From Modestobacter marinus (lineage in GTDB: Bacteria > Actinomycetota > Actinomycetes > Mycobacteriales > Geodermatophilaceae): a DNA stretch of 64,000 nt. Positions within the stretch are counted from its first letter, which is position 1. Every line of letters begins with the position of its first letter. The translations under genes and the position numbers were made by a program. The DNA lies in NCBI RefSeq assembly GCF_011758655.1, contig NZ_JAAMPA010000001.1:2232001-2296000 (forward strand), given 5' to 3'. This document shows positions 45,393 to 53,884 of the stretch, piece after piece. The notes under the pieces are model-generated. The model was not told the origin of the DNA and did not search any database. It worked only from the letters and a program-made list of their open reading frames with translations.

Positions 45393-46293
45393 CGAGAGTC
45401 CTCTCGGTGGGGAGCCAGCCGTGGGTGACCGCGCCGGGGAGGGGAGCGGCGGCCGCACGGGCCCGGCGCCGGATGAACGCCGACCGCGGCGTGCCCAGTC
45501 GGTCGAGGGCTGTGGTGAGCCCGGCTGCGGGAACGAGGTCGTGCCGCCGGGTGAGCCCCAGGGCACTGGTCAGACGCTCGGCGACCCGGGCGGGGACGCG
45601 CTGCTGAGCCGCCGTCCAGCCCGCGGCGGCCAGCCCGGCCGCGCGCGCCTGGTCGAGGGCGAGGGCCCCGGCGAGCGCACGACGGGCGGCGGGGTCGTCC
45701 GCGACGAGCACCTCGGTGCCGTCGGTCAGACCCCAGTGCCGCGCCGACTGCGAGTCGGTGACCACGGGGGCAGCCCAGGTCAGGGCGCTCCAGAGGTGCT
45801 CGCCGGTGACGACGACGGCGGCGGCCAGGGCGGCCAAGGTGGGCCAGCTCCCGGCCGCCGCGGGGCGCGGCAGGTCGTCTCCGCTGTCCCAGGTCAGCTC
45901 ATCGCCCTCGGCGACGGCGATCATCCGGGTGGGCAGGCCACGCAGCTCCCGGTATCGGGATCGCGTGTACGGGAGCACGGGCCGGGCGTCGGCCGGTACC
46001 GGCGTCGGGCTGACGACCAGGTCGCCCACCACCGCGGCGCCGGCAGCCGCCAGCACCAGGCTGGGTCCGGCCGGGACGGTCTCCGTGCCGGACCGCCACA
46101 CCGCGAACGGCGGGGCCGGACGCCGGGGGAGCACCTCGCTGCAGTACAGCTGCGCCACCACGCCGTCGGGTGGGGTCTCGTGGGAGCTCACGGCGACCGG
46201 GACGCACCAGGGTGTCGCGGCGGTGAGGACGTCGAGCAGCAGGTCCGGCACCTGGCGCCCGACGTGCACCGCCAGCCGGGGCAACCCGTTCAC
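45379..46293 (-). CDS. Unrecognised protein of the polysaccharide cluster, glycosyltransferase-like C-terminus
   Basis: I do not recognise this 304-residue protein. It has no membrane helix or signal peptide. The stretch TDSQSARHWGLTDGTEVLVA (about 186-205) recalls the sugar-nucleotide side of GT-B enzymes, where a site is followed by an acidic turn and VLV, but the usual E-x7-E is not seen. The rest is rich in Ala, Leu and Pro, and the C-terminus is basic. It is coupled on both sides: its GTG overlaps the stop of a GT4 gene, and its end overlaps the methyltransferase start. A role as partner of one of these enzymes is the best guess. Confidence 0.6.
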   Translation of the reverse strand: MNGLPRLAVHVGRQVPDLLLDVLTAATPWCVPVAVSSHETPPDGVVAQLYCSEVLPRRPAPPFAVWRSGTETVPAGPSLVLAAAGAAVVGDLVVSPTPVPADARPVLPYTRSRYRELRGLPTRMIAVAEGDELTWDSGDDLPRPAAAGSWPTLAALAAAVVVTGEHLWSALTWAAPVVTDSQSARHWGLTDGTEVLVADDPAARRALAGALALDQARAAGLAAAGWTAAQQRVPARVAERLTSALGLTRRHDLVPAAGLTTALDRLGTPRSAFIRRRARAAAAPLPGAVTHGWLPTERTLDAPV

Positions 46294-47351
46294 GACGTGG
46301 TCAGCCTCGTCACGACATCGCTCCAGGACAGGTGCGCGACGCGCTCGCGCCCGGCGGCGCCGAGACGCTCGGCCAGCGGGCGATCCTCCGCCAGCCGCCG
46401 GACCGCGGCGGCGACACCGCTGGGCGTCCCGTCGGTCACCAGCCCGGTGACCCCGTCCTCGACCCAGTCCAGGACGCCGCCGGAGTCAGCGGCGCAGATC
46501 ACCGGCTTGCCGGCGTAGAAGGCCTGGAGCGTCGCGTAGCCGTAGTCCTCGTCCTCCGGCACGTACACCACCGCGAGTGCGTGGGCGTAGAGGTCGATCA
46601 GCTCCTCGTCGGAGACGAAGCCGGGCAGCGCCACGCGGTCCTGCAGGCCGCGCTGGGTGACCCGGTCGCGCAACGAGTCGAGCAGCTCACCCCGGCCGGC
46701 CATGACGGCCCGGATCCCCGGGGGCGCCTCTGTCATGGCATCGACCAGCAGCTCGGGCCGCTTGTTGGCCTCCTGTCGCTGCACCGACAGGACGTAGTCG
46801 CCCGAGGTGCCGGGGTGCAGGCGGTCGTGCAGCGGAGGCGGATGGGCCAGCGGTGTGCTCGGCAACCCGTTGAACCGGGCGAGGCGATCGCTGACCACGC
46901 CGGAGTTGCTGAACACCCGCCGGGCCTCGCCGAGCGCCACGACGTCCCACTCGGTCATCAGCCGCTGCTCCTCGAGGCTGACGTCGTCGAGGGCGAAGTC
47001 GGACCAGGAGGCCCCGGCGGCGAAGCCGTCGTAGGCGCCGCGGTGCTGGTGCAGCAGCCACACCACCTTGTTGGGGTGCTGCACGAAATAGGACGGGAAG
47101 TTGGTCGCGATGACCATGTCCGCGTCGATGGGGACCATCCGCCAGGCCAGAGGCGAGTCGAAGAGCCGGCCCTTCTCCCAGGCGACCGGCAGACGCACGA
47201 GGTCGACCCGGTGCCCCGCCTCGGTCAGCGCCTGGACCAGGTTCTCCTGGTGCTGCTCGGCCCCGCCGCGGACGAAGGGCATCTGAGCCCCGCAGACGAC
47301 GATGTCCAGCTGGACGCCTTCCCTCCGGGGACACCCGTCCCCACCGGCCAA
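46290..47351 (-). CDS. Glycosyltransferase family 4
   Basis: This GT-B enzyme has the GT4 donor-site pattern ending in FYAGKPVICAADSGGVLDWVEDG, with a VQRQEANKRPELLVDAM hinge region. The N-terminus DIVVCGAQMPFVRGGAEQH is the usual acceptor-side start, with GGAE. The first standard start is a TTG at 47351, used for these coordinates. A CTG at 47309 (14 codons later) has a far better ribosome-binding site, GGAGGGAAGG at 7 nt, and begins right at the conserved LDIVVCG; it may be the real start. A TAGGGT box (47366-47361, minus strand) fits either. Donor and acceptor sugars are unknown. Confidence 0.85.
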   Translation of the reverse strand: MAGGDGCPRREGVQLDIVVCGAQMPFVRGGAEQHQENLVQALTEAGHRVDLVRLPVAWEKGRLFDSPLAWRMVPIDADMVIATNFPSYFVQHPNKVVWLLHQHRGAYDGFAAGASWSDFALDDVSLEEQRLMTEWDVVALGEARRVFSNSGVVSDRLARFNGLPSTPLAHPPPLHDRLHPGTSGDYVLSVQRQEANKRPELLVDAMTEAPPGIRAVMAGRGELLDSLRDRVTQRGLQDRVALPGFVSDEELIDLYAHALAVVYVPEDEDYGYATLQAFYAGKPVICAADSGGVLDWVEDGVTGLVTDGTPSGVAAAVRRLAEDRPLAERLGAAGRERVAHLSWSDVVTRLTTS

Positions 47352-47360
47352 TACCCGGCG

Positions 47361-47366
47361 ACCCTA
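47361..47366 (-). promoter_or_regulatory. -10 candidate of the GT4-unknown-methyltransferase operon
   Basis: On the minus strand TAGGGT would start transcription near 47354. This gives a leader of about 45 nt if the CTG at 47309 is used, or almost none for the TTG at 47351. Confidence 0.45.
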
Positions 47367-47478
47367 TCGGGTGCGGGCCGACCCCGCCGTCGGCCGGGGC
47401 GGGTGGTGCAGTCGTGACGGGGTGGCCGCCGGGCGCGCCGAACTGGACGCCGGAACCGCTGCGCGTCCACGTCGACCG

Positions 47479-47484
47479 TACGAT
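47479..47484 (+). promoter_or_regulatory. -10 element of the leaderless ABC-exporter operon
   Basis: TACGAT ends 6 nt before the ATG at 47491. It lies about 115 bp from the divergent GT4 promoter. Confidence 0.6.
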
Positions 47485-47490
47485 CGCTGC

Positions 47491-48474
47491 ATGCCCGGGA
47501 CCGATCACGTGTTGCAGGCCGACGTCCCGGGAGGTGTCCCGGCCGCGCGGCACCTCGCCGGGGACAGGCCGTCCCTCGAGGACCAGCCGATGGAGAAGGT
47601 CAACCAGGCGACACCGTTCTGGCGTGGCTTCGGGCCGACCGCCGTCGAGATCTGGCAGTACCGGGAACTGCTGGGCCAGTTGGTCCGCAAAGAGCTGAAG
47701 GTCAAGTACAAGGACAGCCTGCTGGGGTTCTTCTGGACCCTCCTCCGCCCGCTGCTCTACCTCCTGGTCTACAGCGTGGCGATCGGCGTCTTCCTGGGAT
47801 CGGGCCGGGTGATCCCACAGTTCGGCATCTACCTCTTCACCGGCTTGCTCGCCTGGACGCTGTTCACCGACATCGTGGGTGGCTGCACCGGTTCGATCGT
47901 CGGCAACGCGGGACTGGTGAAGAAGGTCTACTTCCCGCGCGAGCTGTTCCCGCTGGCCGTCGTGGGCGCCGGGGTCGTCAACTTCCTGCTGCAGGCCGTC
48001 ATCCTCATCGCGGCCTACCTGTTCACCTGGACCTGGCCCTCGCCGTCCAACCTGCTGCTCGTGCCCCTCGCGCTCACGGCCCTGGTGCTCTTCGCCACCG
48101 GCCTCGGCCTGCTCCTGGCGGCCGGCAACGTCTTCCTGCGCGACATCACCTACCTCGTCGAGGTCGGGCTGCTGCTGTGGTTCTGGATGACGCCGATCGT
48201 CTACGACTGGACCAAGGTGCAGACGACGCTGACCGAGGACAACTCGCTGACCGCCCTCTTCCATCTGTACCTTGCGAACCCGATGGCCAACATCGTGCTG
48301 GCGTTCCAGCGTGCGCTGTGGCCGGGCGGCATGACGGAGAAGGGGCAGGCCTTCTACTACGACGGCAACCTGTACCTGCGGCTCGGCGTGCTGATCGTCG
48401 TCGGCATGGCCTTCGTCTGGTTCGCCCAGCGCATCTTCGCCAGGTCGCAGGGCAACTTCGCGCAGGAGCTCTGA
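47491..48474 (+). CDS. ABC-2 type polysaccharide exporter, permease subunit (Wzm-like)
   Basis: This 327-residue protein has about six membrane helices preceded by a cytoplasmic amphipathic segment (IWQYRELLGQLVRKELKVKYKDSLLG, shown in part), the hallmark of Wzm/TagG permeases. FWTLLRPLLYLLVYS and NVFLRDITYLVEVGLLLWFWMTPIVY are family stretches. It forms the channel through which a lipid-linked polysaccharide leaves the cytoplasm. The ATG at 47491 fits a leaderless promoter; an ATG at 47590 is an alternative that would drop 33 poorly conserved residues. The ATPase gene follows after 2 nt. Confidence 0.9.
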   Translation: MPGTDHVLQADVPGGVPAARHLAGDRPSLEDQPMEKVNQATPFWRGFGPTAVEIWQYRELLGQLVRKELKVKYKDSLLGFFWTLLRPLLYLLVYSVAIGVFLGSGRVIPQFGIYLFTGLLAWTLFTDIVGGCTGSIVGNAGLVKKVYFPRELFPLAVVGAGVVNFLLQAVILIAAYLFTWTWPSPSNLLLVPLALTALVLFATGLGLLLAAGNVFLRDITYLVEVGLLLWFWMTPIVYDWTKVQTTLTEDNSLTALFHLYLANPMANIVLAFQRALWPGGMTEKGQAFYYDGNLYLRLGVLIVVGMAFVWFAQRIFARSQGNFAQEL

Positions 48475-48476
48475 CC

Positions 48477-49721
48477 GTGACCGACGTCATCCGCGTGCAC
48501 GACGTGTCGAAGCAGTTCGCCCTCCGCAAGGACAAGTCGCTCAAGGAGCGGCTGGTCAACGCCCGGCGGTCCAAGGAGCACGCCGAGTCCTTCTGGGCGC
48601 TGCGAGACATCGACCTGACCTTCACCTCGGGCAGCACCACCGGGCTGATCGGTCACAACGGCTCGGGGAAGAGCACGCTGCTGAAGGTGATCGGCGGCAT
48701 CCTCACGCCGACCAGCGGCTACGTGGAGCGCCGTGGCCGGCTGGCCGCCCTCCTGGAGCTCGGCGCCGGCTTCCACGGTGACCTGACCGGCCGGGAGAAC
48801 GTCTACCTGAACGCCTCGATCCTCGGTCTGTCGCGTCGGCAGACCGACGAGTACTTCGAGGAGATCGTGGACTTCTCCGGCATCGAGGAGTTCATCGACA
48901 CCCAGGTGAAGTTCTACTCCAGCGGCATGTACGTCCGGTTGGCCTTCGCCGTCGCCGTCCACGTCGACCCGGAGATCCTGCTGGTCGACGAGGTGCTCTC
49001 GGTCGGCGACGAGCCGTTCCAGCGCAAGTGCCTGGACCGGATCCGCCGGTTCCAGCGTGAGGGCCGCACGATCGTGTTCGTCAGCCACGGCCTGGACCAG
49101 GTGCGGCAGTTGTGCGACCGGGCGGTGCTGCTCGACCACGGCCAGATGCTCCTGGACGGCACCCCCACGCAGGCGGTCCGCGCCTTCCGGGACCTCAACC
49201 AGGAGGCCGAGGAGACCAGCGGCGAGGACGAGGACGTGCTGGAGCTCGGGGACCGCCGGGTCACCATCTCCGACGTCTCCGTCGCCGGGCCCGACGGACG
49301 GCCGGTGCGCACCATCCCCACGGGAGGCGGGCTGTCGCTCTCCTTCCAAGTGGAGACCGCCCGCCCACTGAGCGACTGGATCGTCGGTGTCGCGGTTGAG
49401 GACACCGGCGGCCAGGTGGTCTGGGGAGCCAACAGCGACAAGCTGGGGGTCGAGCTGCCCGACCTGCCCGCCGGTCGGCACCAGGTCGTCGTGCGCTTCC
49501 CGAACGTGCCGCTCACCGAGAGCGTCTACCAGTGCAGCATCGCCATCGCCGACACCGGCAACCGCACGGTGTTCCACCGGGTGAACCGGCTGGCGACGTT
49601 CCGCGTGGTCACCAACGTGGTCGAGGACGGGACCGTGCACCTGGACCCGGAGTACCGGGTCGCGGGGCGCGACGTGTCGGCGTCGCTCGTCGTCCCCGAG
49701 TCCGTGGCCAGCGAGGCATGA
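48477..49721 (+). CDS. ABC polysaccharide exporter ATPase with C-terminal Wzt-type sugar-binding domain
   Basis: This 414-residue protein starts with an ATPase domain: Walker A GHNGSGKST (about 59-67), the tyrosine/gate region LLELGAGFHGDLTGRENVYLN, signature YSSGMYVRLAFA and Walker B ILLVDEVLSVGD. From about residue 260 a second, beta-rich domain follows (VTISDVSVAGPDG; FQVETARPLSDWIVGVAVED; YQCSIAIAD), the position and pattern of the Wzt C-terminal domain, which in O8/O9a-type systems recognises the modified end of the finished polymer. The galactan exporter ATPase of mycobacteria lacks this part. The GTG start lies 2 nt after the permease stop. Confidence 0.9.
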   Translation: MTDVIRVHDVSKQFALRKDKSLKERLVNARRSKEHAESFWALRDIDLTFTSGSTTGLIGHNGSGKSTLLKVIGGILTPTSGYVERRGRLAALLELGAGFHGDLTGRENVYLNASILGLSRRQTDEYFEEIVDFSGIEEFIDTQVKFYSSGMYVRLAFAVAVHVDPEILLVDEVLSVGDEPFQRKCLDRIRRFQREGRTIVFVSHGLDQVRQLCDRAVLLDHGQMLLDGTPTQAVRAFRDLNQEAEETSGEDEDVLELGDRRVTISDVSVAGPDGRPVRTIPTGGGLSLSFQVETARPLSDWIVGVAVEDTGGQVVWGANSDKLGVELPDLPAGRHQVVVRFPNVPLTESVYQCSIAIADTGNRTVFHRVNRLATFRVVTNVVEDGTVHLDPEYRVAGRDVSASLVVPESVASEA

Positions 49722-50965
49722 CCCGAGCAGGACAGGACACGAGAGGACGGGTGAGCGACATCAGCTCGGTCACGTCAGTCGACCGGACGGGGCGTATCGG
49801 CCTGGTCCCGGCGCGGTTCGGCGAGGGCATGGTGGGCGGTGCGGAGATCGTGCTGGCCGAGATGGCCAAGCGTCTCCAGGCCCGCGGGTGGGACGTCGAG
49901 ATCCTGACGACGACCGCCCTGGACCACTTCCGGTGGGACAACGTCCTCCCGGCCGGGGAGTCGGTGGAGCAGGGGCTGAACGTCCGTCGCTTCCCGGCGG
50001 TCTTCGACGACACCCCCGAGCGTGGTGCACTCGACGTCGCCGTCGCGACCGGTCAGCCGTTGTCCCTCCTGCAGCAGCAGCGATGGATCAACTCCGGCAT
50101 GCGATCCCCAGAGCTGTACCACCACCTGCTCGACCGCGCCGAGGACTACCGGGGTCTGATCTACGGGCCGTACGTGTTCTGGCCGGCCTACGCCTGCAGC
50201 CAGCTGCTCCCCGAGAAGAGCATGCTGTGGACGTGCCTGCACGACGAGCCGGCCGCCCACCTCGACCTGTTCGACCCGGTGTTGTCCGGCATCGCGGGCC
50301 TGTTCCTCCAGACCGAGCCCGAGCACGCCCTGGCGCATCGGGTGACGCGGCGACTGGCCCCGCACTCGGTGGTGGGCTGCGGCGTGGAGGTGCCCGAGTC
50401 CTACGACCCCGCCGGCTTCCGCCAGCGATACGGGCTGCCCGAGCGGTTCGTCCTCTACGCCGGCCGCCGCGAGGGTGCCAAGGGCTGGGAGGACATGCTC
50501 GCCGCCTACGCGCGCGCCGTGGAGACCCGTGGTCTGCCGCTGGCCCTGGTGACGTTCGGGTCCGGTGAGGTGAATCCGCCCGCATCCGTCGCGGACCGGG
50601 TCTTCGACCTCGGTTTCCTCCCGGATGCCGAGCGCGACAACGCCTTCGCTGCCGCCGAGGCGTATCTGCAGCCCAGCCGGTACGAGGCCTTCTCGCGCAC
50701 GGTCATGGAGGCATGGCTGGCGGGCACCCCCGTCATCGCCAACGGCGGCAGTGACGTGGTGCGGTGGCACTGTGAACGGTCCGGAGCCGGGCTGGTCTAC
50801 GACGACGAGTCGGAGTTCGCCGAGTGCCTGTCCTTCGTCGCCGACGCCCCCGACCTGGCCCGTCAGCTGGCGGCCGGGGGACGCGACTACGTGCTGTCCA
50901 ACTACACCTGGGACCGGGTCCTGGACGGTGTCGAGGAGGGGCTGACGACATGGACGACGGCGTGA
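49718..50965 (+). CDS. Glycosyltransferase family 4
   Basis: This protein of about 415 residues has GT-B architecture: N-terminal acceptor side with RIGLVPARFGEGMVGGAEIV, and a C-terminal donor side with FVLYAGRREGAKGWEDML and YLQPSRYEAFSRTVMEAWLA, which holds the E-x7-E element (Glu in SRYEAF and MEAW). The ATG at 49718 overlaps the stop of the exporter ATPase (ATGA). A GTG at 49751 with GAGAGGA nearby is an equally good start and would give 404 residues. It is read with the exporter, so it probably builds the exported polymer. Confidence 0.85.
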   Translation: MTRAGQDTRGRVSDISSVTSVDRTGRIGLVPARFGEGMVGGAEIVLAEMAKRLQARGWDVEILTTTALDHFRWDNVLPAGESVEQGLNVRRFPAVFDDTPERGALDVAVATGQPLSLLQQQRWINSGMRSPELYHHLLDRAEDYRGLIYGPYVFWPAYACSQLLPEKSMLWTCLHDEPAAHLDLFDPVLSGIAGLFLQTEPEHALAHRVTRRLAPHSVVGCGVEVPESYDPAGFRQRYGLPERFVLYAGRREGAKGWEDMLAAYARAVETRGLPLALVTFGSGEVNPPASVADRVFDLGFLPDAERDNAFAAAEAYLQPSRYEAFSRTVMEAWLAGTPVIANGGSDVVRWHCERSGAGLVYDDESEFAECLSFVADAPDLARQLAAGGRDYVLSNYTWDRVLDGVEEGLTTWTTA

Positions 50966-52377
50966 GCGCGCTGGCCGGTGGGACGCCCGAGCGCATCCTC
51001 GTGGTGTCGCCGTACCCGCCTGTCAGGGACGGCATCGCCGCGTACGCCCTGCAGACGGTGCGCGCGTTGCGGCGGCAGGGACACCACGTCGAGGTCCTCT
51101 CGCCCGGTCCTTCAGCAGCGCACCACCACCTCGACCTCGTCGGGCCGCGCGGCGCCCTGGCGCTGGCCAAGCGGGTCCGCGACTTCGACCGGGTGATCGT
51201 CCAGTTCCATCCCGACTTCTTCTACCCCGACCCGGCGAGCGCCGCCTCACGGTTGCGGGAGAGTCTGGCGCTGGCCGTCCCGTTCGCCCTGGCCGCCCGG
51301 CTGGAGGTCGTCGTGCACGAGATCGACGGTCGCCACGGGAACCCGCTGCGCCCCGACGGTCTGGCCGCCCGCCGGCTGTGGGCACTGGTCGACGAGGTGA
51401 AGGTGCACACCCTGTCCGAGCGGGATGCCTTCATCCGTGACTTCGGCGTCTCCCCGAGTCGGGTGAGCCTCGTGGCGCACGGGGCCGACTTCACCCGGCA
51501 CACACACCTCGACCGCACGTCCGCGCGCGCCTCCCTGGACGTCCCCGAGGACGTCTTCGTCTTCCTGGCCATCGGCTTCGTCCAGCCGTCGAAGGGCTTC
51601 GACCGGGCGGTCGAGGCATTCGACGGCCTTGCCTCCCGGGGGGCCCGGCTGGACGTGGTGGGCTCCGTGCGGGTCGACGACCCGGACATGCTCCGGTACG
51701 AGGCCGATCTCGCCGACCTCTGCGCCACGGTCGACGGCGCCACCCTGCACAGCGGCTACGTCAGTGACGAGCTCTTCGACCGGTGGATCGTCGCCGCGGA
51801 CGCGGTGGTCCTCCCGTACCGCAACATCTGGTCCTCGGGCGTGCTCGAGCGCGCCGGTCTGTTCGGCGTCCCGGTGATCGCCACCCGGGTGGGCGGCCTC
51901 ACCGAGCAGGCCGCCGCGCAGACCGACGTCCGGCTGGTCGAGGACGACGACGAGCTGCGCCGGGCGATGGTCGAGCGACTGCCCGTCCAGGAGCTGACGC
52001 CCACGATGGGCTGGTCCGCGGCAGCAACGGCCGACGACCTGCACGCCGCGGTCCAGGAGCGGGTGCGGGCCCGGGCGTCCCGGCGTCCCACTGCCCCCGG
52101 AGCACGCCGGTCCGCCGCCGTGCTGGACCCGGTGGTGGCGCTGAACTCTGCGCCGTTGCGCCGTCTCGGGCGGCTCGGACCGCCGGACACCAACCACCGG
52201 TTGCGCCCGGTCCGACTGGTGAAGCGGCTGCTCCGCCGGGCGAACGCCTGGCAGATCGACCCGCTGCTCCACCAGATCAACGAACTCCAGTCGGCGACCG
52301 TGCTGGCGCTGGAGAGCAATCGCGCCCGGGCGGAGCAGGGGCCGCCGCCTGTCGCCGGCCGGTCGCCCGGCGACTGA
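50950..52377 (+). CDS. Glycosyltransferase family 4 with basic C-terminal extension
   Basis: This 475-residue GT-B enzyme starts ILVVSPYPPVRDGIAAYALQ, typical of GT4 mannosyl- and related transferases. The donor side has FLAIGFVQPSKGFDRAVEAF and PYRNIWSSGVLERAGLFGVP. The last 110 residues are extra: a Pro/Arg-rich linker and a basic helical tail ending in a coiled-coil-like segment (LLHQINELQSATVLALESNR). That tail may bind the membrane or a partner. The ATG at 50950 has GAGGAGGGG at 8 nt and overlaps the preceding gene by 16 nt. It is the last gene of the exporter operon. Confidence 0.85.
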   Translation: MDDGVSALAGGTPERILVVSPYPPVRDGIAAYALQTVRALRRQGHHVEVLSPGPSAAHHHLDLVGPRGALALAKRVRDFDRVIVQFHPDFFYPDPASAASRLRESLALAVPFALAARLEVVVHEIDGRHGNPLRPDGLAARRLWALVDEVKVHTLSERDAFIRDFGVSPSRVSLVAHGADFTRHTHLDRTSARASLDVPEDVFVFLAIGFVQPSKGFDRAVEAFDGLASRGARLDVVGSVRVDDPDMLRYEADLADLCATVDGATLHSGYVSDELFDRWIVAADAVVLPYRNIWSSGVLERAGLFGVPVIATRVGGLTEQAAAQTDVRLVEDDDELRRAMVERLPVQELTPTMGWSAAATADDLHAAVQERVRARASRRPTAPGARRSAAVLDPVVALNSAPLRRLGRLGPPDTNHRLRPVRLVKRLLRRANAWQIDPLLHQINELQSATVLALESNRARAEQGPPPVAGRSPGD

Positions 52378-52411
52378 CCGAGCCAGCTCCTGACCACGAG
52401 GCCCACCTCCC

Positions 52412-52430
52412 GTCCCCGAAACGTCGGGAC
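52412..52430. terminator. Candidate terminator between converging GT4 and acyltransferase genes
   Basis: GTCCCCGA (52412-52419) pairs with TCGGGAC (52424-52430) with one bulged C and an AACG loop. A second short stem GACCGG/CCGGTC follows downstream. Both lie between stops at 52377 and 52468. Confidence 0.45.
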
Positions 52431-52467
52431 CGGGGGTCGGGGCGGGGCCGGTCCTGGGCTCGCGCGG

Positions 52468-53826
52468 TCAGCTCCCCATCGCGGCGGCAGGCTGCCGCGA
52501 AGGGGGGTGCTGTCCGCCGCCCGGCGTGCTGTCGGTGCCCCCGTCGACCCGGCGGCGCCGGGCGGTGGTGACCCGGCGGCCCATCGCGATCGCGGGCTTC
52601 TCCACCAGGTGGTAGGTGACCACCGACCCGAGCAGCGTGGCCGCCAGCATCGCGGCGAAGCCGGCCCACGGCCCACCGGGGACGGCGGGGAAGGCGATCA
52701 GCACGAGCGCGTGCAGCAGGTAGACGGAGTAGCTGATCGTGCCCAGGTACGTCAGCACGCGCGGCCAGGACCGCTGCCGAGTGAGCAGCGCCGCGCCGAA
52801 GAGGAGGTATGCGGCCAGGAAGGTGAGCACCTCGGTCCACCACTGCGGCGTTGCGCCGCTGATCGGTTCGGTGTAGCCGATGTGCCAGGCGCGCAGGGTC
52901 AGAATGGTGGAGACCAGCCCGAGGGCGTAGACGCCGACCGCGGTGCGCCCGGAGGTCTGCCCGGTGGTCCAGCGGTACAGGACGGTGCCGACGAACATCG
53001 AGCCCAGAAGGAGCAGCACGAAGTACATCGGGTGCGGACGGTTGGACAGTGCCAGCACGACCACGGCACCCATCACCAGGGCGGCGAGCTGGCCGCGGTT
53101 GCGACCCACGCGGGCGAGCCCGGCCAGCAGCAGGGCGAAGCCGGCGGCGGGCAGCGCCCACCACTGGTCCGGTCGCAGTTGCAGCGCCAACAGCGTGCCC
53201 ACGCCACCCAGCCCCAGTGCGGCCACGAGCAGCACGGTGGCCGTGGTCGCCGAACGGCGGTGCAGGCCGATCACGAACAGGACGGAGACGAGCAGGTAGA
53301 AGACCAGCTCGTACCCGAGCGTCCAGGAGGCGCCGATGACGAGGGGACGGGAGCTGAAGACCTGCAGCATGCTCAGGTTGAGCAGCGAGTCGCCGACGAC
53401 CCGGTAGCCGGCCGGCGGCGCGAGCCGATCGCTCAGGCCGTACGCCAGCAGGATGAGCGACATCACCAGCACGTACAGGGGCCACAGCCGGAAGAACCGG
53501 CCGATCCAGAACTCGGTGAGGTCGTTCCGGCGCTCCATGGAGGCCGGGATGATGAAACCGCTGCACAGGAAGAACACCAGAACCCCGAACTCGCCGGCCC
53601 GGAACCAGTGGTGTGACCACCCGAGGACCTCGACCCAGTGGGCTTCGCCGATGTGCTGGACGGCCACGGTGAGCGCGGCGATGCCCCGCAGCGCATCCAG
53701 GAACTCCAGCCGTCCACGCCGGGTGGCGACGGCGTCCGTCGCGACGCCTGCCTCCGTGTGCGGGGCTGCATCGACCAGGGGGTCGGGCTCGGTGACCCGC
53801 GGGGTCGTCACCGGTCGATCGGCCAT
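52468..53826 (-). CDS. Membrane acyltransferase 3 family protein
   Basis: This 452-residue protein begins, after a 40-residue cytoplasmic head, with RLEFLDALRGIAALTVAVQH, the typical first helix with its His, and GEFGVLVFFLCSGFII. About ten membrane helices follow, then a Pro/Ser-rich tail. It should acylate, most likely acetylate, a surface glycan; lying among glycosyltransferases it may decorate the polymer made here. The ATG at 53826 has GGAGG about 10 nt before it. A GAGACC/GGTCTC hairpin at 53853-53868 separates it from the upstream glycosyltransferase gene and may act as a weak attenuator. Confidence 0.88.
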   Translation of the reverse strand: MADRPVTTPRVTEPDPLVDAAPHTEAGVATDAVATRRGRLEFLDALRGIAALTVAVQHIGEAHWVEVLGWSHHWFRAGEFGVLVFFLCSGFIIPASMERRNDLTEFWIGRFFRLWPLYVLVMSLILLAYGLSDRLAPPAGYRVVGDSLLNLSMLQVFSSRPLVIGASWTLGYELVFYLLVSVLFVIGLHRRSATTATVLLVAALGLGGVGTLLALQLRPDQWWALPAAGFALLLAGLARVGRNRGQLAALVMGAVVVLALSNRPHPMYFVLLLLGSMFVGTVLYRWTTGQTSGRTAVGVYALGLVSTILTLRAWHIGYTEPISGATPQWWTEVLTFLAAYLLFGAALLTRQRSWPRVLTYLGTISYSVYLLHALVLIAFPAVPGGPWAGFAAMLAATLLGSVVTYHLVEKPAIAMGRRVTTARRRRVDGGTDSTPGGGQHPPSRQPAAAMGS

Positions 53827-53884
53827 GTCTGAGGTACCTCCGGTCCGTGCACGAGACCCGATGGTCTCAGAACCGGCTGGTGAC

